Assembly: GCA_031280945.1 (NCBI GenBank)
Contig: JAITGB010000196.1
Location: 1-5,556, forward strand
Reading direction: 5' to 3'
Length of the DNA: 5,556 nt
Source of the DNA: Spirochaetales bacterium
GTDB taxonomy: Bacteria > Spirochaetota > Spirochaetia > DTKZ01
Shown one piece after another: positions 1 through 4,905 of this stretch; the stretch's first letter is position 1, and every line of letters starts with the position of its first letter. Made by a program: the position numbers and the translations under genes. Below the pieces are notes generated by a model, which did not search any database, was not told the origin of the DNA, and was given only the letters and a program-made list of their open reading frames with translations.

Positions 1-300
1 TGGGGAAAGCGCAGCAAGCTCTTCCGCACGGCCAAAGACCAGGTTATGAAGTCCCTGCGCTATGCGTACCGGGACAGGCACAACAAAAAGCGGGATTTCC
101 GCGCTTTGTGGATTGCGCGTATTTCGGCGGCGGTGAGGGCGGAGGGTTTGAGCTATTCGCGTTTTATCAATGGGCTTCTGAAGGCCAATATTCAGCTTAA
201 CCGCAAGGCTTTGTCCAACCTCGCTATTGAGGACGCAGCGGCTTTCAGGGCCATCGTGGAAAAATCCCGCGCGGCTTTGTCTTTGGGGGCGGCCCAATGA
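1..300 (+). CDS. rplT: 50S ribosomal protein L20, 3' part (5' end outside window)
   Basis: L20 binds 23S rRNA early in assembly of the large subunit and in many bacteria represses its own operon by binding the mRNA. The visible 99 residues align by eye with the family from about residue 25 of E. coli L20. Landmarks are YAYRDR at residues 20-25, the LWIARI block at 34-39, the SYSRFINGL segment at 50-58, and a C-terminal end close to the family's LVEKAKAAL. Roughly the first 24 residues lie upstream of position 1. The frame is open from base 1 and ends at TGA 298-300. The stop overlaps the start of the next gene as ATGA, which points to translational coupling. In most bacteria the preceding genes are infC and rpmI; that they precede here is inference. 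Identification is secure. Confidence 0.97.
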   Translation, partial: WGKRSKLFRTAKDQVMKSLRYAYRDRHNKKRDFRALWIARISAAVRAEGLSYSRFINGLLKANIQLNRKALSNLAIEDAAAFRAIVEKSRAALSLGAAQ

Positions 301-749
301 TTACCCTTGACCAGATTCGCGGCCTTGAGCTGAAGGTTCAGCGGGCTGTGGCCTATATCGCGGAACTCAAGGAGGAGAACTCTCTCCTCCAGAAGAATCT
401 TGAAAAGTACAGGGGCCGCATAGACGAGCTTGAAGTCCTCATAAATACCTACAAAGAGGACCAGAACGAGATTGAACAGGGTGTGGTCAACGCTCTTTTT
501 CATCTGGATAAGCTGGAGGACGATATTTCCCGTTCGCCTGATGCGAGAGCGCAGGCTTCGGAGAGTCCGCCTGCACTAGACGATATTGAGAGCGCGGTGA
601 TTCACGCTTCCGCTCCTTCTGTTTCGGCGGCTCACGGGGCGTCCCAGATTCCGGCGGGGGAAAAGCCTGCGCGGGCGGAAAAAAAGCCGAGGCTTGAGCC
701 TCCTCCTTCTGAGACGAAAAAGCCGGCAGACGAGCTTGAAATTTTTTAG
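297..749 (+). CDS. coiled-coil protein, ZapB-like cell-division candidate
   Basis: This is a 150-residue protein with no membrane segment or signal peptide. Residues 1 to about 80 are strongly heptad-patterned and charged (for example AELKEENSLLQKNLEKY at 22-38), so a coiled coil is expected. The last ~70 residues are a low-complexity Ala/Pro/Ser/Glu tail with a short acidic-aliphatic end (DELEIF). The start is ATG 297, overlapping the rplT stop by four bases. The next gene, zapA, begins about 12 bases after its TAG (747-749). ZapB is a small coiled-coil protein that links FtsZ-associated ZapA to the division machinery. Size, coiled coil and adjacency to zapA support an analogous role, but the tail is not typical of E. 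coli ZapB and sequence identity cannot be judged by eye. A structural or scaffolding protein with another role is possible. Confidence 0.8.
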   Translation: MITLDQIRGLELKVQRAVAYIAELKEENSLLQKNLEKYRGRIDELEVLINTYKEDQNEIEQGVVNALFHLDKLEDDISRSPDARAQASESPPALDDIESAVIHASAPSVSAAHGASQIPAGEKPARAEKKPRLEPPPSETKKPADELEIF

Positions 750-766
750 GGGGATGGAATATCCTG
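748..766 (+). promoter_or_regulatory. ribosome-binding site deciding a non-canonical zapA start
   Basis: AGGGGG at 748-753, partly inside the preceding TAG stop, is the only Shine-Dalgarno-like run upstream of zapA. In the zapA frame the last upstream stop is TGA 737-739, and the codons before the conserved fold contain no ATG, GTG or TTG. The first near-cognate codons are ATC 761 (7-nt spacing) and CTG 764 (10-nt spacing). The out-of-frame ATG at 754 directly abuts the AGGGGG, so it is badly spaced, and it runs into TGA after nine codons. Either ATC or CTG could be the start; I annotate ATC. Confidence 0.5.
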
Positions 767-1072
767 CCGGAAAACAGGTCTGAAGTAAAAATCGATGTCC
801 TCGGTACGTCCTTTACGATTCACGCGGACGAGGAGCCGGAATACCTCAATACTTTAATCGAATACTACAGGGAAAAGGTGGAAGAAATCCAAAGCTCATC
901 CCGCGCCGCGGCTTCGGCTCCGCTCAAGACGGCTATTCTCGCGGGGATAGTTGTGGCGGATGAGCTTTTTAAGCTGAGGAGCTCTTCTTCCCGGACTGAG
1001 GCGGGCTCCGATGAGGCGGGCCGTATCGCGGAGAGGCTCATACGCCAGCTTACGGAGGTATGCGGGCCTTAA
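761..1072 (+). CDS. zapA: cell division protein ZapA, apparent ATC or CTG start
   Basis: ZapA binds and bundles FtsZ filaments at midcell. From ATC 761 the product has 103 residues, the normal family length. The N-terminal half carries the family pattern VKIDVLGTSFTIHADEEPEY (residues 9-28), the small beta-hairpin domain. A helix follows (LNTLIEYYREKVEEI), then AILAGIVVADELFKLR (58-73), the hydrophobic core and start of the C-terminal dimerising helix. The stop is TAA 1070-1072. The first conventional start codon in frame is GTG 878, but using it would delete the whole N-terminal domain, so I reject it. Alternatives are an ATC or CTG start, a single-base indel or frameshift joining ATG 754 to this frame near 778-783, or a sequencing error. 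Family identity is firm; the exact start is not. It is probably translated from the same mRNA as rplT and the coiled-coil gene. Confidence 0.85.
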   Translation: MLPENRSEVKIDVLGTSFTIHADEEPEYLNTLIEYYREKVEEIQSSSRAAASAPLKTAILAGIVVADELFKLRSSSSRTEAGSDEAGRIAERLIRQLTEVCGP

Positions 1073-1083
1073 AAGCCAGCCCT

Positions 1084-1190
1084 GGGCGCATTTTTGCGTG
1101 CCAGGCACGCAAAAACCGGGCTTTCCGCTCCAAGTCCTCGAAAGCGCCGATGCGCTTTCTGTGGGCTTTCCGCTTCAATCCCTTGCGCGG
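1084..1190 (+). repeat. modular hairpin repeat, copy A (shortened form)
   Basis: It starts 11 bases after the zapA stop with GGGCGCA (1084-1090). A perfect inverted repeat follows: TTTTTGCGTGCC (1091-1102), one base, GGCACGCAAAAA (1104-1115). Then come the core block GGGCTTTCCGCTCCAAGTCC (1118-1137) and a second hairpin with arms GAAAGCGC (1140-1147) and GCGCTTTC (1152-1159) and loop CGAT. A second core-like block, GGGCTTTCCGCTTCAATCCC (1163-1182), leads straight into TTGCGC, the end of core block 3 in copies B and C. The middle block of B and C is missing, so this is a shortened or collapsed copy. The T tract precedes the first stem and the A tract follows it on both strands, so it is not a standard intrinsic terminator. 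The remaining 1191-1295 shows no gene or clear structure. Confidence 0.8.
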
Positions 1191-1295
1191 AAGAAAGGTT
1201 CGCTCTAAAACCGACGCATCAATACCCATAACAAGGTGCCGGAGAGTAAATGACTATGCCCTGCTTTCTTTCGGGGCAGATTTTACAGGCTGCGC

Positions 1296-2288
1296 CTACA
1301 GCAGCTGCAGTATTTTTTCACGTTCAAGACGGCTGTAGTCGCAGCCTTCCACCGTTACCATTTGCGAGGCTATGCGGTTTGCGGCTTTCGCGCAGGTTTC
1401 TATGTCCTTTCCCAGAAGGAGGCCGAAGAAGAAACCCGCGGCAAAGGAGTCTCCGGCTGCGGTTGTGTCAACCGCAGAGACTTTTTCTCCGGGAACGCGC
1501 AGGACTTTTCCGCTAAAGAGAATGGCGCAGCCTTTTTTGCCTGTTTTCATTATAACGAGGGGGGCGAATTCTTCCGCGGCCTTGAGTATGTCCTCTTCGG
1601 GGCCCGGTGTGCGCGTGAGGGCGGCGAGTTCCTCCTGATTGGCAAAGAGCAGGTCAAGGTTTCCCGGCCCCCATTTTCGGAAGGAATCCCCATACCTTTG
1701 GGCTACAAAGGGGTCGGCTACGTCAAAAGAAACTTTTTTTCCTGCCTTTTTTGCGGCGGCGGCGGCTTTTTTTGCCGCTTCTTCCTGATTTGGGGTGTCC
1801 CAGTTGTATCCCGTGATGTGGATATACGCGGAGTTTTTTACCGCGTCAAGGGGAACGTCTTCCGCGTCCAAAAGGCGGCAGGCTCCGAGGCTGGTAAACA
1901 TTGTACGTTCATGGTCGGGGCTGACGAGTATGGCGGAAACTCCTGTGGGCTCTCCGCGTTTTACGGCAAGGTGGGACTCTACTCCGGCCTGACTAAGGAG
2001 TTCTTCAAAGGCCCTGCCCTCCGAGTCGTCTCCTACGGAGCCCAAAAAGGCGGGTTTTTGTATGCGGCCTTCGCCGTTATCAAGCCATGCAAGCCCCCGC
2101 GCGGTGTTCGCTCCGCTTCCTCCGGGTACGCGGCGCCCTGTAAGTCCGTGCGCAAGGATTTTGTCTATTACGCCTGAGTCAACGAGGTTCATGCTGCCGG
2201 GTGATGCTCCAAGCTCTCCGGGAAGCTCCGCGGGGGACTTGAATAAAATATCCGCTAAGGGATTACACATAATAAAAACAGAGGGCAT
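1296..2288 (-). CDS. PfkB-family kinase, adenosine-kinase-like
   Basis: This is a 330-residue cytoplasmic ribokinase/PfkB-fold enzyme that transfers the ATP gamma-phosphate to a sugar or nucleoside hydroxyl. The N-terminal substrate-side motif is CNPLADIL (8-15). PfkB signature 1 is around GGSGANTARGLAWL (56-69). NxxE for the magnesium/phosphate network is at N217-E220. Signature 2 is DTTAAGD at 274-280, with D280 the expected catalytic base; Ala replaces the usual first Gly, which is also common in ribokinases. The segments HERTMFTSLGA (126-136) and YIHITGYNW (155-163) resemble the adenosine-kinase-like subgroup more than fructokinases, so nucleoside kinase is my best guess for substrate. 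ATG 2288 is preceded by TAAGGAG (2300-2294 on -) with 5-nt spacing. It is divergent from the PilZ gene, and its 3' end faces zapA across repeat copy A. Fold assignment is secure; the substrate is not. Confidence 0.93.
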   Translation of the reverse strand: MPSVFIMCNPLADILFKSPAELPGELGASPGSMNLVDSGVIDKILAHGLTGRRVPGGSGANTARGLAWLDNGEGRIQKPAFLGSVGDDSEGRAFEELLSQAGVESHLAVKRGEPTGVSAILVSPDHERTMFTSLGACRLLDAEDVPLDAVKNSAYIHITGYNWDTPNQEEAAKKAAAAAKKAGKKVSFDVADPFVAQRYGDSFRKWGPGNLDLLFANQEELAALTRTPGPEEDILKAAEEFAPLVIMKTGKKGCAILFSGKVLRVPGEKVSAVDTTAAGDSFAAGFFFGLLLGKDIETCAKAANRIASQMVTVEGCDYSRLEREKILQLL

Positions 2289-2310
2289 ACCATCTCCTTA
2301 AAGCCCAAGG

Positions 2311-2339
2311 TTGACATTTTGCTCCGCTCATCTTACACT
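2311..2339 (+). promoter_or_regulatory. sigma70-type promoter for pilZ-pncA
   Basis: TTGACA at 2311-2316 is a perfect -35 box. After a 17-base spacer comes TACACT at 2334-2339, which matches TATAAT at four of six positions. Transcription would begin near 2346, only about seven bases before the PilZ ATG at 2353, implying an almost leaderless mRNA. Either the mRNA really is that short at its 5' end or this promoter match is fortuitous. Confidence 0.6.
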
Positions 2340-2359
2340 GCTTAAGAGAGTTATGTCCA
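2330..2359 (-). promoter_or_regulatory. candidate divergent promoter for the PfkB-family kinase
   Basis: Read on the minus strand, TGGACA (2359-2354) and TAAGAT (2335-2330) are separated by 18 bases. The -35 matches the consensus at five of six positions and the -10 at four of six. The -10 region overlaps that of the + strand promoter by two bases, so the two polymerases could not occupy the region together. The leader to the kinase start would be about 35 bases and would include TAAGGAG. Confidence 0.4.
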
Positions 2360-3285
2360 TTGTTACAAGCCAGCAGACGTCGCGGTATTACGCGGACTAT
2401 TCTGCCATAGAAGTTACTTTTACGCGGGAGGTACTCAAGGCAATTAAACTTGTAGGAAAACAGGTTTTCCTCAAGTGCCTGGGGTATCAGTGGCCCTGCA
2501 TTATCTATTCAAGTTCCATGGTTTCGGCCAAAATCATCGTCAACGTTAAGTCGCCTATTCTGGAAGTTACGCGCAAGGCCAACAATATGGTTTCGCTCAG
2601 GTTCGGCTTTCAGGCGGACAAAAACGAAACCACAGCCTTTTACGTCAGCGCAAAGATTTCTTCCTCGGCCCCCTACGGAGCTGATAATCCCGACCTCAAT
2701 CTCCTTACCCTGACTTTTACGCAGAGGCCGCCGGACGACCTCATTAACGCCCTGGGCGAGCTTCTGGACGCGAATGTCAATTCCAAGAAACGAAGGGACG
2801 AGCGCATTATCCTCACGCAGGACGTTATGCGGAAGATGGGCCTCAAAGCCAAAGAAACGACCCTTTTGGTGCAGGGGGTTCCCCGCAAAGGCATTGTCCG
2901 CGACCTGTGTTTTTCCGGCGCAAAGGTCATAATTATGGGGGTAGCCAAGTTTATCGTGGACAAAGAAGTTACGATGCACCTGGAGCTTGAAGATAACCCC
3001 GAAGGGCTTGTTATTGAAGGAAAAGTTCTGCGCTCAGACCCTGTTGAAGGCCGTAAGGATATTTCCGCGTTTGCGATAGAATTCAAGGAATCCGCCGTTC
3101 CCATCAGCTTCAAACTGATGCTCAACGACTACCTCAGGCAGACCCCCAAGCGCAAAGACTCATCTCCCGCGCTGGCGCCCCGGCCCGCTCCCCCCGTACA
3201 GGCCGCGCCGCCCGCCGGAGGCAGAGAAGCTCCCGTTCACGCTGAACAGGCTCCCGCCGCCGGCGAAGCTCCGCCCGCGCCGTAA
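2353..3285 (+). CDS. PilZ-domain c-di-GMP receptor protein
   Basis: This is a 310-residue soluble protein. PilZ domains bind cyclic di-GMP and relay it to motility, surface or biofilm functions; a PilZ protein is known to affect motility in Treponema denticola. Residues ~15-125 form a beta-rich N-terminal domain of the kind that precedes PilZ in YcgR-like proteins. The PilZ domain begins with RxxxR (R147 to R151). Its second motif is D184-L-C-F-S-G189, where the usual DxSxxG serine is Cys186. Residues ~264-310 are a Pro/Ala-rich tail, probably disordered. I chose ATG 2353, preceded by the weak ribosome site AAGAGAG. The frame is open upstream to TTG 2311, but that TTG is the first half of a -35 box. 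pncA follows after 35 bases, so the two are probably cotranscribed. The family call is strong; the partner is unknown. Confidence 0.9.
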   Translation: MSIVTSQQTSRYYADYSAIEVTFTREVLKAIKLVGKQVFLKCLGYQWPCIIYSSSMVSAKIIVNVKSPILEVTRKANNMVSLRFGFQADKNETTAFYVSAKISSSAPYGADNPDLNLLTLTFTQRPPDDLINALGELLDANVNSKKRRDERIILTQDVMRKMGLKAKETTLLVQGVPRKGIVRDLCFSGAKVIIMGVAKFIVDKEVTMHLELEDNPEGLVIEGKVLRSDPVEGRKDISAFAIEFKESAVPISFKLMLNDYLRQTPKRKDSSPALAPRPAPPVQAAPPAGGREAPVHAEQAPAAGEAPPAP

Positions 3286-3320
3286 GCGCTCCCGCCGGGA
3301 AGAAAGCGAAGGAGAAACAC

Positions 3321-3926
3321 ATGGACACCCGCACACTTCTCATCGTAGTAGACTATCAGTTCGACTTTGCCCATCCCTCAGGAGCCCTCTACGTTTCCGG
3401 CGGGGAAAAAATCAGAACAAAAATCGAAGAACTCCTTTCGAGCAGCCGTTTTACCTTTCGTATCGCCACGCGCGACTGGCACCCGCCGAATCACATATCG
3501 TTCGCCGCGAGCTGGCCCGGAAAAAAACCCTTCGATGTAGCCGCCGCCCCCTATGGAAAACAAGTTCTGTGGCCCGTGCATTGTGTCGCAGGACACGCCG
3601 GCGCCGAACTACATTTCGACACGAGCCGCGTTGACGCCATTTTCGACAAGGGCCGTGAGCCGGCGCGCGAAAATTACAGCGTTTTCACAACGGAGGACAG
3701 GCAAAAAACGCCCTTTTATGCCATGGTCGAAAATCTCCGCCCCGAGGAAATACACATCTGCGGACTGGCCCTCGACTTCTGCGTACAAGCCACCGCCCTC
3801 GACGCGCTTGCGATAGCGCCCAAAGTAACGGTATTCGGCAACGCCGTACAAGCCGTATCTCCCGAAGGGCACGAGGAAACCCTCGAAATTTTCAAACGTA
3901 AAGGCATCCACGTAGAAACAGCGTAA
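3321..3926 (+). CDS. pncA: nicotinamidase
   Basis: Nicotinamidase hydrolyses nicotinamide to nicotinate and ammonia in the NAD salvage pathway in the cytoplasm. The 201 residues match the usual length of the family. The catalytic triad of the isochorismatase-like fold is visible: D11 in VVDYQFDF, K110 in FDKG, and nucleophile C154 in GLALDFCVQAT. Metal ligands fit D52, H54 and H58 in RDWHPPNHISF. The family-specific WPVHCVAGHAGAELH stretch (84-98) separates it from other isochorismatase-like hydrolases. ATG 3321 has AAGGAG at 3309-3314 with 6-nt spacing. It lies 35 bases after the PilZ gene on the same strand with no terminator or promoter that I can see between them. All key residues are present, so it should be active. 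Confidence 0.95.
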   Translation: MDTRTLLIVVDYQFDFAHPSGALYVSGGEKIRTKIEELLSSSRFTFRIATRDWHPPNHISFAASWPGKKPFDVAAAPYGKQVLWPVHCVAGHAGAELHFDTSRVDAIFDKGREPARENYSVFTTEDRQKTPFYAMVENLRPEEIHICGLALDFCVQATALDALAIAPKVTVFGNAVQAVSPEGHEETLEIFKRKGIHVETA

Positions 3927-3952
3927 AAACGTTCCGCTTTGAGTCCCTCTGC

Positions 3953-4198
3953 GGGCGCATTTTTGCGGCTGCGCCGCAAAAACCCTGAGCCCGATAAAAC
4001 GCGGATTTTAGCTATTCGCAGAATTAGGCTAAGTCCGTAGTGCAGCAATACGTGGTTACAGCCCTAATCGCGTTTTTGAGGGGGGCTATCCGCTCCAATT
4101 CCTCAAAGCCGCTTCGCGGCTTCTGCGGGATTTCCGCTGCTATCCAGGCTGCATGGGCGAGCAGCAAGTCCGAAGGACTTGCGACCAGCCCCTTGCGC
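3953..4198 (+). repeat. modular hairpin repeat, copy B (fullest form, interrupted)
   Basis: It begins 26 bases after the pncA stop. Order: GGGCGCA (3953-3959); hairpin 1 with arms TTTTTGCGGC (3960-3969) and GCCGCAAAAA (3973-3982), loop TGC; a 98-bp insert; core 1 GGGCTATCCGCTCCAATTCC (4083-4102). Then hairpin 2, arms AAGCCGC (4106-4112) and GCGGCTT (4116-4122), loop TTC. Core 2 is 38 bases (4128-4165, starting GGATTTCCGCTGCTATCC) and matches copy C at 36 of 38 positions. Hairpin 3 has arms GCAAGTCC (4164-4171) and GGACTTGC (4175-4182), loop GAA. Core 3 is GCGACCAGCCCCTTGCGC (4181-4198). Every stem is perfect and every loop has three bases. Open frames crossing it are shadows. No tRNA or protein gene is evident. 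Confidence 0.85.
3985..4082. repeat. 98-bp fold-back insert inside repeat copy B
   Basis: In copies A and C, hairpin 1 is followed directly by CC and core 1. In copy B these 98 bases intervene. The insert can fold on itself: AAAACGCG (3996-4003) pairs with CGCGTTTT (4069-4076), and ATTAGGCT (4023-4030) pairs with AGCCCTAAT (4060-4068) with one bulged base. The two ends are imperfect inverted repeats (CCCTGA...AAAACGCG against the complement of CGCGTTTTTGAGGG). It could be a small non-autonomous element or an optional structural domain. I see no open frame or tRNA in it. Confidence 0.5.
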
Positions 4199-4214
4199 GC
4201 CAAAGGCCCGAAGC

Positions 4215-4318
4215 CCGGGCGCTTCGCGCCCGGCCCCTTGATAGTACCCCGCATGGTTTTGCTCCGCAAAACCATGCGGCGGCACAACCCGTCCGCCGTG
4301 GCTCCGCCACGGCGGACG
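4215..4318. repeat. tandem of three perfect triloop hairpins
   Basis: Three unrelated palindromes follow copy B. The first has arms CCGGGCGC (4215-4222) and GCGCCCGG (4226-4233), loop TTC. The second has 14-bp arms (4249-4262 and 4266-4279, CCGCATGGTTTTGC and its complement), loop TCC. The third has 13-bp arms (4290-4302 and 4306-4318), loop TCC. None is followed by a T tract on either strand. They lie between the converging ends of pncA and the XRE gene, so they could block read-through or protect 3' ends, but their form matches the hairpins within the repeats. Confidence 0.75.
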
Positions 4319-4360
4319 CCCGGGCGCTTCCCCTCCAGCGTCCCCACAAAATCAGCAAAT

Positions 4361-4696
4361 TCAGTTTTTCTCTTCCAGTTCTCGTATTTTCTCGGCAACA
4401 AGGCGGCCCAGAAGCTCATACATATCCTCCAAAGCCGCCTTCTGGCAGGTTCTCATGGTTATCAAAGGGTCAAGCTGCCGCGAAAAGAGGTCTGTCGGGT
4501 CAATCCCCAGCGCACAAGATAGCTTCTGAATCATTTCGGAAGAGGGAAATTTGACAGAATTCTCCAACATTCCAATATAATTGGTTGAAGTCTCGGTTTT
4601 TTCAGCCAAGAAAGCCTGACTCCAGCCCCGCGCCTGCCTGAATCTCTTCAGATTAAAAGCCAGTACATCTCTGATATTTGTCATATAAAAGCCCAA
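4361..4696 (-). CDS. XRE-family (Cro/CI-type) transcriptional regulator
   Basis: This is a 111-residue DNA-binding protein. Residues ~12-72 are a classic HTH_3 domain: LAFNLKRFRQARGWSQ, then the turn and recognition helix in AEKTETSTNYIGMLEN (31-46), then FPSSEMIQKLSCALGI (50-65) and the closing DLF. The C-terminal ~35 residues are helical and charged (ending AEKIRELEEKN) and probably mediate dimerisation. Start choice: TTG 4696 has AAAGAGG at 4709-4703 with 6-nt spacing, whereas ATG 4684 (four codons later) has no ribosome site at a useful distance, so I prefer TTG. It is transcribed away from the adjacent lipoprotein gene across a shared AT-rich region with an inverted repeat, the usual layout for a repressor that controls itself and its neighbour. 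That target is inference. It has no phage-type partner genes in the window. Confidence 0.92.
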   Translation of the reverse strand: MGFYMTNIRDVLAFNLKRFRQARGWSQAFLAEKTETSTNYIGMLENSVKFPSSEMIQKLSCALGIDPTDLFSRQLDPLITMRTCQKAALEDMYELLGRLVAEKIRELEEKN

Positions 4697-4725
4697 TCAT
4701 AGCCTCTTTATGGTAGATGATTAGC

Positions 4726-4782
4726 TTTTCAGTACAACACACTAAAGGTATTGACATTTCTACTGAAAAACAACACTATAAG
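4726..4782 (+). promoter_or_regulatory. lipoprotein promoter with candidate XRE operator
   Basis: TTGACA at 4751-4756 is a perfect -35 box. A -10 is less clear: CACTAT 4774-4779 at 17-base spacing, or TATAAG 4777-4782 at 20. The -35 lies between the arms of a perfect 9-bp inverted repeat, TTTTCAGTA (4726-4734) and TACTGAAAA (4761-4769). The heptamer ACAACAC is also repeated directly at 4734-4740 and 4770-4776, 36 bases apart. These paired sites are the natural candidates for binding by the divergent XRE protein, which could repress both genes. Confidence 0.5.
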
Positions 4783-4801
4783 TTTGATAAAGGGAGAGAG
4801 C

Positions 4802-4825
4802 CTATCCTCCTTGCGGATAGACCCT
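4802..4825 (+). terminator. terminator-like hairpin in the lipoprotein leader (possible attenuator)
   Basis: CTATCC (4802-4807) pairs with GGATAG (4815-4820) across a 7-base loop and is followed by ACCC (4821-4824) and a T run starting at 4825 (TTTTT, 4825-4829). The stem is short, so termination would be weak. It sits in the ~120-base leader between the promoter and ATG 4906. That leader also holds CCCTAA (4832-4837) with TTAGGG (4853-4858), the competing pair TTCCTC (4841-4846) with GAGGAA (4858-4863), and CCAGC (4873-4877) with GCTGG (4883-4887). No known riboswitch class was recognised. Confidence 0.3.
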
Positions 4826-4905
4826 TTTTACCCCTAAATCTTCCTCTATTTATTAGGGAGGAAAACAACTCTCCAGCTTCATGCTGGGCATTTAAGGAGG
4901 TTTCC

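Noticed and set aside
878..1072. zapA starting at GTG 878
   Set aside because: It would remove the conserved N-terminal domain (VKIDVLGTSFTI and following), which is clearly encoded upstream in the same frame.
1073..1295. 6S RNA gene after zapA, as in many proteobacteria
   Set aside because: The space is filled by the hairpin repeat and shows no long, bulged rod-like structure typical of 6S RNA.
1362..2177. Long + strand frame opposite the kinase gene
   Set aside because: The minus strand encodes a complete PfkB-type enzyme with all motifs. The + frame has no recognisable domain and is an antisense shadow.
3985..4082. tRNA or integron attC site in the insert of copy B
   Set aside because: There is no T-loop GGTTCGA-type sequence or cloverleaf, and no clear pair of RYYYAAC/GTTRRRY ends; only ATTAGGCT resembles part of one.
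4040..4554. Open frames across copy B, with a peptide similar to one encoded across copy C
   Set aside because: The similarity comes from DNA-level conservation of the repeat. Differences between copies do not favour third codon positions, and the frames cross palindromes without a ribosome site.
4717..4905. N-terminal extension of the lipoprotein from ATG 4717
   Set aside because: It would overlap the promoter and place the signal peptide internally. ATG 4906 has a strong AAGGAGG.
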